Assembly (NCBI GenBank): GCA_947384955.1
Contig: CANDJC010000046.1
Coordinates: 1-32,851, forward strand
Source: an uncultured Eubacterium sp.
GTDB lineage: Bacteria; Bacillota; Clostridia; Lachnospirales; Lachnospiraceae
Length of the DNA stretch: 32,851 nt
Reading direction: 5' to 3'
Shown here: piece after piece, positions 23,727-31,477 of the stretch
Layout: the number at the start of each line of letters is the position of its first letter
How positions within the stretch are numbered: the first letter of the stretch is position 1
The notes under the pieces: model-generated
What the model was told of the DNA's origin: nothing
Databases searched by the model: none
The model's input: only the letters and a program-made list of their open reading frames with translations
Made by a program: the position numbers and the translations under genes

Positions 23727-23790
23727 TCAGGTAAAGTTATTGAAAACTTTCGGGCAGGTTTCCGAAGATTTTGAATATTTTTCCAAACAG

Positions 23791-23822
23791 CCGGAAGACC
23801 GTGCAAGTCCCCCTCTCCTGGC
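23791..23822 (+). repeat. Solo right arm of a palindromic element
   Basis: A right arm without core, between module 1 and module 2. It is followed by GCTGATTTGTGGGAGGTG, which gives module 2 its Shine-Dalgarno-like site. Confidence 0.75.
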
Positions 23823-23842
23823 TGATTTGTGGGAGGTGTTAC

Positions 23843-23896
23843 ATGAAATGGGTGGAAAGCGGTTCAGATATTTTATTGGCAGCAGTTAATGGATAA
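23843..23896 (+). other. Mini-ORF MKWVESGSDILLAAVNG (module 2)
   Basis: A 17-codon frame with GGGAGGTG 4 bases before ATG, the best ribosome binding site in any of the repeat loci. Compared with module 1, the amino-acid changes are S to G, A to S and V to I, all from first-position substitutions. Confidence 0.4.
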
Positions 23897-23899
23897 TCA

Positions 23900-24004
23900 G
23901 AGATGAAAAGATTGTTTACAGTGCATGCAGTTCAGAGATGAAAAGACAGTTTGCAATGCATGCAGTTTTGAAATGAAAAGATTGTTTACAGTGCATGCAG
24001 TATT
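23900..24004 (+). repeat. Three 35-bp tandem units (module 2)
   Basis: Units start at 23900, 23935 and 23970. They read MKRLFTVHAVQR, MKRQFAMHAVLK and MKRLFTVHAVFQ; the first two end with ATGA overlaps. They parallel 23622-23726 with an exact 278-bp offset. Confidence 0.85.
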
Positions 24005-24235
24005 TCAGGTAAAGCTATTGAAAACTTTCGGGCAGGTTTCCAAATACTTTGAAGTATTTCTCCAGACATGCCGCCAGAAAACTGCGCCAGACTTTTTTCC
24101 AGCTGATTTATGGTAGGTGACATGAAATAGCTCAAAAACACTGCAGCTATTTTATCAGCAGCGGTTACATCCACTCTGACAAGTAAAAATTTCCACACCG
24201 CCAACACTCTTTCATGTAAAACTCTGCCAAAACCA

Positions 24236-24469
24236 GCCGGGTGGCGGGAAGATGCACTGGCTTCCTGTGACATTGGAGGAATGTTTAGAATCCCTTGGCA
24301 TTCTGCTCAAAAAACAGGCGGCGAAGCCGCAGCGGCACCGGCAGCCCGCTGAGCCAGGGCGAATAGGTGCCGCGTCCGTCCGGTGCCACAGCCTGGAAGC
24401 AGAATGCCTAGGGATTCTTAACATTCCGGAGCCGTCACAGGAAGCCAGTGCATCTTCCCGTCACCCGGC
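24236..24469 (-). repeat. Long palindromic element, full length ('GTG-CGGG' arm subtype), inverted
   Basis: The arms 24236-24271 and 24434-24469 pair over 36 positions with one G-T wobble. An inner stem (AATGTTTAGAATCCCTTGGC with its partner at about 24402-24425) and the GC-rich apical region follow, as in the copy at 18595, with a slightly shorter loop. It is oriented with its boundary motif to the right. Confidence 0.9.
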
Positions 24470-24561
24470 GTCCGAGAGGCCACCCCCCCTTTCATTCAAA
24501 TTCCTCGCAATCCCCCATTCTGCTTCTCTTCACCCGCACATTCTTTCATAAAATATCATTT

Positions 24562-24610
24562 TTAAGAAATCTGTAAGATTTTCCACATTCTTTTCGTAAG
24601 AATTATAAGA
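24562..24610 (+). promoter_or_regulatory. Candidate response-regulator operator upstream of the two-component genes
   Basis: TAAGA-type repeats at 24563 (TAAGAAA), 24574 (TAAGATT) and 24597 (TAAGAAT) are spaced 11 and 23 bp apart, about one and two helical turns. OmpR-family regulators bind such direct repeats, so autoregulation is plausible. An AT-rich TATAAG at 24604 could be a -10 box. Confidence 0.4.
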
Positions 24611-24686
24611 TAACATCAAATTTGTGAGAAGCACTTTTGCAAATCTTTTCACAAATATACTTTCAGGCAAAAAAGGAGAACAGTCA

Positions 24687-25397
24687 ATGGAAAGCGGACG
24701 TATACTGGTAGCAGATGATGACAGGGAAATTGTAAAGGCGATTGCTATTTTGCTGGAACAGGAAGGGTATGAGGTATGCAGGGCATATGACGGCATGCAG
24801 GCGCTGGAGCTGATATCACAGGGCGGCATCCAGCTGGTGCTCATAGACGTAATGATGCCAAAGCTGGACGGGCTTTCCGCAGTGATGAAAATCAGGGAGC
24901 GGCAGAATATCCCGATTATTGTGCTGAGTGCGAAAAGTGAGGAAACGGATAAGATTTTAGGGCTTTCGATTGGAGCGGACGATTATGTTGCAAAGCCCTA
25001 CAATCCGGGAGAGCTGGCTGCCAGGGTGAAAAGCCATCTGCGCCGTTATACAAGCCTGGGGGATATTCATGCCATCGGACAGGGGGATATCCGTAACGGA
25101 AGGCTTTTATACCGTACACAGGAGCATGTGCTGTATGCAGACGGGGAGCCTGTACGTCTGACGGCCACGGAAACAAAAATCGTAGAGCTTTTCATGCGCA
25201 GTCCCGGCAGAATTTTTCCGGCAGAAGAAATTTACCGCCGTGTCTGGGAAGAGGAGGCTTTTGCAGCGGAAAATACCGTAATGGTGCATATCCGGCGTAT
25301 CCGTGAAAAAATTGAGCTGAATCCGAAAGAGCCTGAATATTTAAAGGTGGTGTGGGGAATTGGATACAAAATCGAAAAAAAGGAAAATTTTTGTTAG
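24687..25397 (+). CDS. OmpR/PhoB-family response regulator
   Basis: 236 aa. Receiver domain with the acidic pair DDD at about 9-11, phosphoacceptor Asp54 in LIDVMMPKLDG, and the Lys in DDYVAKPYNPGEL. The winged-helix DNA-binding domain (about 140-234) has LTATETKIVELFMRSPGRIF and a final VWGIGYKIEK hairpin. The start is ATG 24687 with AAGGAG 8 bases upstream; an in-frame GTG at 24624 is less likely. It overlaps the kinase gene by 38 bp, so they form a coupled pair. The receiver and wing resemble VanR-type regulators of envelope stress or antibiotic response; that likeness is only by family. Confidence 0.95.
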   Translation: MESGRILVADDDREIVKAIAILLEQEGYEVCRAYDGMQALELISQGGIQLVLIDVMMPKLDGLSAVMKIRERQNIPIIVLSAKSEETDKILGLSIGADDYVAKPYNPGELAARVKSHLRRYTSLGDIHAIGQGDIRNGRLLYRTQEHVLYADGEPVRLTATETKIVELFMRSPGRIFPAEEIYRRVWEEEAFAAENTVMVHIRRIREKIELNPKEPEYLKVVWGIGYKIEKKENFC

Positions 25398-27960
25398 CTT
25401 TGTGCTGTTTTTTCTGACTGTCAGCCTGCTTTTGTCATACGGGGTCAGGCTTGCGGAAGGAATCTATGCGCATCGGACGGAGCCGGAAATTTCCGGGGTG
25501 ATGAATCAGGATTATCAGAATACCAGGGCGTTCAGACGCTGCATGCAGGAGCGGCTGTCAAACTTTCTTTCCATTGCCTGCGGCGGAGGGCCGGGAGACT
25601 ATTATTATGCGGAGTCTGGCGGCTATTATGAAGGAGAGGCTTTTGAGGCGGACGAGGAATGGGAGGAGGTTCTTTTTAACTCCTGGGATACAGAATATAA
25701 GACTCTGGACGAAGCGCTGGACAGCGAAAAAAATAAGGAAAAAGCTGCTGGACAGAACAGTGAAAAAGCTGCTGGACAGAACAACACAAAGGCTGCTGGA
25801 CAAAACAGCGGGAAGGATACTGCACAGAACAGCGGGAAGGATACTGCACAGGAAAACGGGCAGAAGCTGACAAAAGAGGAAAGAAACGCTGCGGCTGCGA
25901 AAGCATATCATGAATCCTTAAAAAGAAACAAAAATCTGCTATACCGGATTTGTTTCGGCGGAAAAGAGCTGTACTCGAATATGGAAGGAGTTTCCTGGAA
26001 TGAGAACAGTAAAAAACTCCCGGATGGCTATAATTTTCTGCTCCGCTTTTCAAATGGAAAGGCGTCCATTATGAAAGACGGGAAGGAGCTGGATATTTAC
26101 GGGGACGGCTATTACCGCGGCAGTCAGCAGTGGTATGTACCCGGTTATCAGAATTTTGAATCCGGCGGGGAGTTAAAACAGGCAGAAGTGGTAATGCTTG
26201 CGGCCGAAAATCCGGTACAGTATTCGTATGTGCGCTACCGGGCAGAATCCGGCGGCTATCAGGTACCGGATAACAGGCTGTATGATATTGCGCAGACTGT
26301 AAAAGCAGAGCATGACAGCATGCAGAGGTCTGTTTTCGGGTTTTGCGGCGGAGTCTTTTTGTTTTTGATTTATTTACTGTTTTTCCGAAAACAGAAAAGG
26401 CTGGCAGATGAAAGAATCGGAAAGATGCTTGGCAGTGTCTGGGCGGAGGTTAAGGTGCTTTTGCTGGTGATGCTGGCAGTCTGGATTTATGAGGAGGTCA
26501 TGCAGGAGGATTATCTTACGCTCAGCTTTGTAAACGAGGCGCAGGCGGAGGAAGGGTCAGCCGGTACGGGGACAGATTCGATGCAGGGGCTTGCGGCTGT
26601 GCGGGCAGAAGCAGAGGAAGCTGCATCCGAAACAGAGCTGCTTCAGCAGCAGCCGGCTGGCATGGTACAGTACGAGGAAGAGGAGACATGGATACAGCAG
26701 GAGCGTATGGCGAATGTTCGAAAACAGGCGGCGGCTGCAGTATTTGACCCCGTAATGCTTCCGGTTCTGTTCTGGACGGGTTATCTGCTTGTAACTGACT
26801 TTCGCAGAAACCGCGGCCGTATGGTGGAAGGCCTTTTCGTAAAAATATCACGCAGAGCCAGGCTGAGCGGTTTAAAGCAGCCGTTTGCCATACAGCAGAT
26901 GCGCAGATTTCTGCTGACAGCCGCTGCAGGGGCCGTATGTGCAGCCGTTTCCCTGGTTCTGACGGTATTTTTCAGCAAAGGAGTGACTGACACAGCGCAG
27001 ACCGTTTTTGCACAGTGCCTGAATCTGGCGGTGTTTTTATGTGTGATTTATCTGAATCTGTCGAAGGCGAAGCAGCAAGCGGAGGATTTGGATTTGCTGG
27101 CAGATTATATCCGGTCTGTGCAGGCAGGGGATTATACGGAAAGGGAAAACCTTTTAAACGATTCCAGCTTAAGAGAACTGTCAGAGCGCGTCTCCCAGAT
27201 ACGCCAGGGCATGGAGCTGGCAGTGGAAGAAAAGATGAAAAGCGAGCGCATGAAGGTGGAGCTGGTGGCGAATGTTTCCCATGATCTGAAGACGCCTCTG
27301 ACATCGATTATCAGTTATATCGCTTTCTTAAAACAGGAAGAAGGCCTGCCGGAGCATGTGAAGGATTATATCCGGATTCTGGATGAAAAGGCGGAAAGGC
27401 TTCGCAGCATTGTACAGGATGTATTTTTCATAAGCAAGGCAGCGGGAGGACAGCTGCCTGTGGAATTAAAGGAACTGGATTTCGGCAAGCTGCTGCTTCA
27501 GACGCTGGCCGATATGCAGGAGCAGATTCAGGCGGCTGCGGTTACCATTAAAACAGAGATTCCAAAGAAACCTGTGATGATTACGGCGGACGGCGCAAGG
27601 ATGTACCGGGTGTTTCAGAATCTGATTTTAAATGCACTGACCTATTCGCTGGAAGGCTCCCGGGTGTTTGTGGATTTAAAGGAAAAGGGAGGATATGCAA
27701 CAGCCAGTGTGAAGAATATTTCAAAAAGCGAGCTTTCGGACGGGACAGACTTTACCGAACGGTTTGTGCGCGGGGATAAAAGCCGTACAGACGGCGGAGC
27801 GGGGCTTGGACTGTCGATTGCAAAGAGCTTTACGCAGGCTTGCGGCGGGGAGCTGGTGCTTGAAACGGATGCGGATTTATTTGTGGTGCGGGTGGAGTTT
27901 TTGTGTACGCAGAGTGCGCATGCAGATGAAGAAGCGGCAGTGACGGTAAGGGAAGCTTGA
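25360..27960 (+). CDS. Large membrane sensor histidine kinase
   Basis: 866 aa, TTG start inside the response regulator gene (GTGTGGGGAA upstream). TM1 lies at about 8-28, then an extracytoplasmic region of nearly 300 residues with an 8-residue repeat at 128-167. TM2 (324-342) and TM3 (365-378) follow, then an acidic, Gln-rich loop, TM4 (464-480), TM5 (516-540) and TM6 (548-568). The kinase core has NVSHDLKTPLTSIISY with His641, the N box FQNLILNALTYSL, and the G box GGAGLGLSIAKSFTQACGG. The kinase core is ordinary; the long sensor with six membrane segments is unusual. The signal is unknown. Confidence 0.93.
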   Translation: MDTKSKKRKIFVSFVLFFLTVSLLLSYGVRLAEGIYAHRTEPEISGVMNQDYQNTRAFRRCMQERLSNFLSIACGGGPGDYYYAESGGYYEGEAFEADEEWEEVLFNSWDTEYKTLDEALDSEKNKEKAAGQNSEKAAGQNNTKAAGQNSGKDTAQNSGKDTAQENGQKLTKEERNAAAAKAYHESLKRNKNLLYRICFGGKELYSNMEGVSWNENSKKLPDGYNFLLRFSNGKASIMKDGKELDIYGDGYYRGSQQWYVPGYQNFESGGELKQAEVVMLAAENPVQYSYVRYRAESGGYQVPDNRLYDIAQTVKAEHDSMQRSVFGFCGGVFLFLIYLLFFRKQKRLADERIGKMLGSVWAEVKVLLLVMLAVWIYEEVMQEDYLTLSFVNEAQAEEGSAGTGTDSMQGLAAVRAEAEEAASETELLQQQPAGMVQYEEEETWIQQERMANVRKQAAAAVFDPVMLPVLFWTGYLLVTDFRRNRGRMVEGLFVKISRRARLSGLKQPFAIQQMRRFLLTAAAGAVCAAVSLVLTVFFSKGVTDTAQTVFAQCLNLAVFLCVIYLNLSKAKQQAEDLDLLADYIRSVQAGDYTERENLLNDSSLRELSERVSQIRQGMELAVEEKMKSERMKVELVANVSHDLKTPLTSIISYIAFLKQEEGLPEHVKDYIRILDEKAERLRSIVQDVFFISKAAGGQLPVELKELDFGKLLLQTLADMQEQIQAAAVTIKTEIPKKPVMITADGARMYRVFQNLILNALTYSLEGSRVFVDLKEKGGYATASVKNISKSELSDGTDFTERFVRGDKSRTDGGAGLGLSIAKSFTQACGGELVLETDADLFVVRVEFLCTQSAHADEEAAVTVREA
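25741..25860 (+). repeat. 24-bp in-frame tandem repeat within the histidine kinase gene
   Basis: Five consecutive 24-bp units encode KAAGQNSE, KAAGQNNT, KAAGQNSG, KDTAQNSG and KDTAQENG. The segment lies in the extracytoplasmic sensor region and is hydrophilic and probably disordered. The unit number may vary between strains by slippage. Confidence 0.9.
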
Positions 27961-28156
27961 TTTTAGCGTAATCAGTTCAGACAGGCCTGTGCAGGGTCTG
28001 TCCCATTGGGCATTGACTGCACAGACCCTCTCATGGCTTGTAAAATCAGGAGGTCTATGATAGGATAGGGATAGGGATACGAAACCAAAGGAGAACCTGA
28101 AAACAGACCGGAATATGCAGACGGCGCTGAAGAGCCGAAATCAGAGGGGTATATTT

Positions 28157-29758
28157 ATGAAGTATTTTAACACAGAAGGACGGTGCAGTCCCAGACTCCA
28201 TTACATGGTAAACCTGGAACCGCGTCTGGAGCTTATCAAAAAGCGTTATATCATGCACGGCAGCTACTTTGCCATCAACAGAGGAAGGCAGTATGGAAAA
28301 ACAACGACACTGAGGCAGCTGCAGGAATATTTAAAATCAGATTACACAGCTTTGTTTATGGATTTCCAAAAAATCGGTTCCGAAGAATTTTTAAATGACC
28401 GGGTTTTTATAAGGGCTTTTACTCAAGTGTTACTGACAGCATTTGACCATGCCGGTACGAATCCGGATGCGGCGTTTTTAAAACCGCTTGCAGAATATTC
28501 AAAGGAAGCGTCAAAGGAAACCGAACTTTACAGCCTTCGGGAACTGTTTATCCGGCTGAGCAGGGTATGCGCCGATGCGCCAAAGCCGGTTGTGCTGATG
28601 ATTGACGAAACAGACAGCGCTTCAAACAGCCAGGTTTTTATTGATTTTCTGGCAATGCTCAGGGCTTATTATCTTGAGAGGGATAACAGTCCGATTTTTC
28701 ATTCGGTGATACTTGCAGGCGTGTATGATATTAAAAACCTGAAGCTGAAAATCCGGCCTCAGAAAGAGCATCAGTACAACAGCCCGTGGAATATTGCAGC
28801 AGATTTTGACGTAGCAATGTTTTTTTCAGCAGAGCAGATAGCCGGAATGCTGGAAGAATATGAAACGGACAATGAGACTGGCATGGATGTGTGGGAAATA
28901 GCCGCGGAAATTTATGATTATACGTCCGGGTACCCTTATCTGGTATCTGCTGTGTGCAGGATTATAGACGAAAGGCTGCCGGGAAGCGAAAGATTTCCAG
29001 ACAGCCGGGCTGCCTGGACAAAAGCAGGAATTTCCGAGGCGGTCAGCCGGATACTGAGTGAACAGATTCCACTGTTCCAAAGCATGGTCAGACAGTTTGA
29101 CGAACACCCAGAGATAAAGCAGATGTTTAAAAATATATTGTTTCAGGGAAAACGGGTTACTTATAATCCTTATAGCAAAGTGATAAACATTGCGACAATG
29201 TTTGGGTATATTGTAAATTCGGATGGGAGTATACAGGCAGCAAACCGTATTTTCGAAATGTGGCTTTACAATCTGTTTCTTTCAGAAGAAGAGCTGACAG
29301 ACGCCATGTATGATAAGGCTCAGGAAAATTACGGCATGTTTATCAGTAATGGGAAGCTGAATATGAAGCTGGTACTGGAAAAGTTCTGCGAGCATTTTAA
29401 AGAAATTTATGGCGGCAGCAGTGAGAAATTTGTGGAAGATTACGGGAGAAAATTTTTCCTGCTGTATTTAAAGCCGATTATCAACGGTACCGGGAATTAT
29501 TATATTGAAGCACAGACAAGAAGCGCGAGGCGCACGGATGTGATTGTGGATTATCTGGGAGAACAGTTTATTATCGAATTGAAAATCTGGCGCGGCAGCG
29601 AGTATCACGAAAGAGGGGAGGCGCAGCTTTCCGGTTATCTGGATGAATATCATCAGAAAACAGGCTATCTTATCAGTTTTAATTTTAATAAAAATAAGCA
29701 GTGCGGTGTAAAGGAGCTTCAAATCGGAGATAAAGTGATTATTGAAGCGGTGGTTTAG
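28157..29758 (+). CDS. AAA-family ATPase with C-terminal PD-(D/E)XK nuclease-like domain
   Basis: 533 aa. The N-terminus MKYFNTEGRCSPRLHYMVNL is typical of the AAA-like/PDDEXK_9 proteins of gut Firmicutes. Walker A is NRGRQYGKTTTL (about 42-53) and Walker B is VVLMIDETDSAS (about 145-156). The C-terminal domain has the nuclease-like pattern TDVIVDY...FIIELKIW (Asp, then Glu-x-Lys), then a conserved Gln/Tyr helix (GEAQLSGYLDEYH). The start at 28157 is preferred: AGAGGGG lies 7 bases upstream and family members begin here. The cellular role is unclear; genome-defence or mobile-element links are plausible but unproven. Confidence 0.9.
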   Translation: MKYFNTEGRCSPRLHYMVNLEPRLELIKKRYIMHGSYFAINRGRQYGKTTTLRQLQEYLKSDYTALFMDFQKIGSEEFLNDRVFIRAFTQVLLTAFDHAGTNPDAAFLKPLAEYSKEASKETELYSLRELFIRLSRVCADAPKPVVLMIDETDSASNSQVFIDFLAMLRAYYLERDNSPIFHSVILAGVYDIKNLKLKIRPQKEHQYNSPWNIAADFDVAMFFSAEQIAGMLEEYETDNETGMDVWEIAAEIYDYTSGYPYLVSAVCRIIDERLPGSERFPDSRAAWTKAGISEAVSRILSEQIPLFQSMVRQFDEHPEIKQMFKNILFQGKRVTYNPYSKVINIATMFGYIVNSDGSIQAANRIFEMWLYNLFLSEEELTDAMYDKAQENYGMFISNGKLNMKLVLEKFCEHFKEIYGGSSEKFVEDYGRKFFLLYLKPIINGTGNYYIEAQTRSARRTDVIVDYLGEQFIIELKIWRGSEYHERGEAQLSGYLDEYHQKTGYLISFNFNKNKQCGVKELQIGDKVIIEAVV

Positions 29759-29827
29759 CACTGGTGTGAGCGCATAAAGTTTCGGTCCGGTTTTTCGGAT
29801 TTTCCTTCCTAAATATGGAAAAAGCAG

Positions 29828-29855
29828 TCATACTTCCCGTCCAAAGACATAAAGT
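29828..29855 (+). promoter_or_regulatory. SigE-type promoter of spoIVA
   Basis: -35 TCATACT (29828-29834), 13-bp spacer, -10 CATAAAGT (29848-29855). This matches the mother-cell sigma-E consensus (about KMATATT, N13-15, CATACAHT) except for two positions. It ends 47 bp before the start codon. SpoIVA is a known SigE-regulon member. Confidence 0.65.
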
Positions 29856-29902
29856 ATAAAGAGCAAATATCTGGCAGGAAGGACAGGGAGGGGAGAAATC
29901 TG

Positions 29903-31375
29903 ATGGAACAGTACAATTTATATAAAGATATCAAGGCCCGGACAAACGGAGAGATTTATTTAGGGGTCGTAGGCGCGGTGCGCACCGGAAAGTCCACGTT
30001 TATCAAGCGTTTTATGGAACAGATGGTCATCCCGAACATTGAAGATGAAAACGTCCGCGCAAGGACAAGGGATGAGCTTCCGCAGTCTGCCCAGGGCAAG
30101 ACGATTATGACGACGGAACCGAAGTTTATACCAAAGGACGCGGCGGAAATCCGTCTGACCGACGATATTAAAGTGAAAGTCCGTCTGATTGACTGTGTAG
30201 GCTATATGACGGAAGGGGCGAGCGGGCATCTTGAAAATGGGGCGGAGCGCATGGTTAAGACGCCGTGGTCGGAACAGGAAATTCCGTTTTCCCAGGCTGC
30301 GGAAACCGGCACGCGCAAAGTCATCAAAGACCATGCCACGATTGGCATTGTTGTGACGACGGACGGCTCGGTTACGGAGATTCCGGCAGCGAATTATCAA
30401 AAACCGACGCAGGAAACGGTGAATGAACTGAAAAAGAGCGGAAAACCGTATCTGATTCTGTTAAATTCCGCAAAACCGTACAGCGATGAAGTGCGCCAGA
30501 TGGCCCAGCAGATGGAAGCGCAGTACGGCGTCAGTGTGATTCCGGTCAACTGCGAGCAGCTGCGCAAGGAAGATGTGAATCATATTTTAGAGCATATATT
30601 ATATGAATTCCCGGTGGTGCGCATGAATTTCTATCTGCCCAAATGGGTCGATTTGCTAAACCAGGACCGCCCGGTGAAAAAGAATGTGATTGAAAACGCC
30701 AGGAAGATTTTACAGGAAATCACTTATGTAAAGGATGTGCAGAATTACGATTTTAAGCCGGAAGGGGAATATCTGGAAAAAATCAAGCTCGAGCAGATGA
30801 ATCTGTCCGACGGGACCGCTGAAATCCGTATGGAGGTGGCGCAGAAGTATTATTACGAAAATATCTCGCAGCTGACCGGCGTAAAAGTAAACGGGGAATA
30901 CGAGATGATTCAGCTCATACGGGAAATGGCGGCCAAAAAGCAGGAATACGACAAGGTAGCCGACGCGATGCAGTCTGTGCGCATGAAGGGATACGGTGTC
31001 GTGTCGCCGCAGCTTTCGGATATCGAGCTCGATGAGCCGGAAGTTATCAAACACGGCAGCCAGTACGGCGTAAAAATCCGGGCATCTTCGCCGTCCATTC
31101 ATATGATCCGTGCCAGCATTGAGACAGAAATCGCACCGATTGTCGGAAGCGAGGAGCAGGCGCAGGGACTCAAAGAGTACATAAAAGAAGGACAGAATTC
31201 TTCGGACGGCGTATGGAATACCAACATCTTCGGCAAGACCATCGGTGAGCTTATGGAAGACGGAATCAGCCATAAGATATCCATGATGGATGATGAAAGC
31301 CAGATGAAGCTGCAGGATACGATGCAAAAAATTGTCAACGATTCAAACGGCGGCATGGTCTGCATTATTATATAA
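29903..31375 (+). CDS. spoIVA: Stage IV sporulation protein A
   Basis: 490 aa, normal length. It is the ATPase that polymerises on the forespore surface as the base of the spore coat. The N-terminal domain is TRAFAC-like: NLYKDIKARTNGEIYLGVVG, Walker A GAVRTGKSTF (about 25-34), DCVGYMTEGASG (Walker B region) and LLNSAKPYSDEV. The middle and C-terminal domains, needed for assembly and anchoring, are present, ending GGMVCIII as in the family. The ribosome binding site is GGGAGGGG. It is monocistronic and ends in a perfect terminator. Confidence 0.98.
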   Translation: MEQYNLYKDIKARTNGEIYLGVVGAVRTGKSTFIKRFMEQMVIPNIEDENVRARTRDELPQSAQGKTIMTTEPKFIPKDAAEIRLTDDIKVKVRLIDCVGYMTEGASGHLENGAERMVKTPWSEQEIPFSQAAETGTRKVIKDHATIGIVVTTDGSVTEIPAANYQKPTQETVNELKKSGKPYLILLNSAKPYSDEVRQMAQQMEAQYGVSVIPVNCEQLRKEDVNHILEHILYEFPVVRMNFYLPKWVDLLNQDRPVKKNVIENARKILQEITYVKDVQNYDFKPEGEYLEKIKLEQMNLSDGTAEIRMEVAQKYYYENISQLTGVKVNGEYEMIQLIREMAAKKQEYDKVADAMQSVRMKGYGVVSPQLSDIELDEPEVIKHGSQYGVKIRASSPSIHMIRASIETEIAPIVGSEEQAQGLKEYIKEGQNSSDGVWNTNIFGKTIGELMEDGISHKISMMDDESQMKLQDTMQKIVNDSNGGMVCIII

Positions 31376-31407
31376 TCACAATATTAATATCAATATGCCA
31401 GCGTTTC

Positions 31408-31444
31408 AGCAGTGTTTTAAATGAAATTTAAAACACTGCTTTTT
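31408..31444. terminator. Terminator between spoIVA and the convergent gene
   Basis: A perfect 15-bp stem (31408-31422 with 31426-31440), a 3-base loop and a T run. The A/T-rich stem can serve both directions. Confidence 0.9.
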
Positions 31445-31477
31445 GAATAAACGGGAAAGGCCAGGCAGTTTCATCTG

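Larger units (their letters stand above)
23499..24483. repeat. Composite repeat locus (iii): duplicated 278-bp module between palindromes
   Basis: Boundary motifs GTGGC-CCTG-CGGACG (23499-23513) and the inverted GTGGC-CTCT-CGGACG (24469-24483) bracket the locus, the right one with a C run outside. Inside lie a solo left arm (23513-23543), two copies of a module offset by exactly 278 bp (from about 23543 and 23821), a solo right arm (23791-23822), a degenerate third module start at about 24100, and a full palindrome at 24236-24469. Frames of 60-95 codons here arise from the repeats and are not called as genes. Confidence 0.85.

Noticed and set aside
23695-23889. 64-codon frame in locus (iii) (MKRLFTLYAVFQ...)
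   Set aside because: It runs from the last 35-bp unit through a solo palindrome arm into the next module. The matching frame in module 2 diverges and ends differently. It is repeat-derived and not called as a protein gene.
24252-24551. 99-codon frame spanning the palindrome at 24236-24469
   Set aside because: It follows the stem and core of the palindrome. The arms must covary, which is incompatible with protein constraint, and there is no ribosome binding site.
27970-28032. Possible terminator after the histidine kinase gene (AGGGTCTGT ... ACAGACCCT)
   Set aside because: The 9-bp stem has a long loop and no T tract, so it is not a convincing intrinsic terminator.
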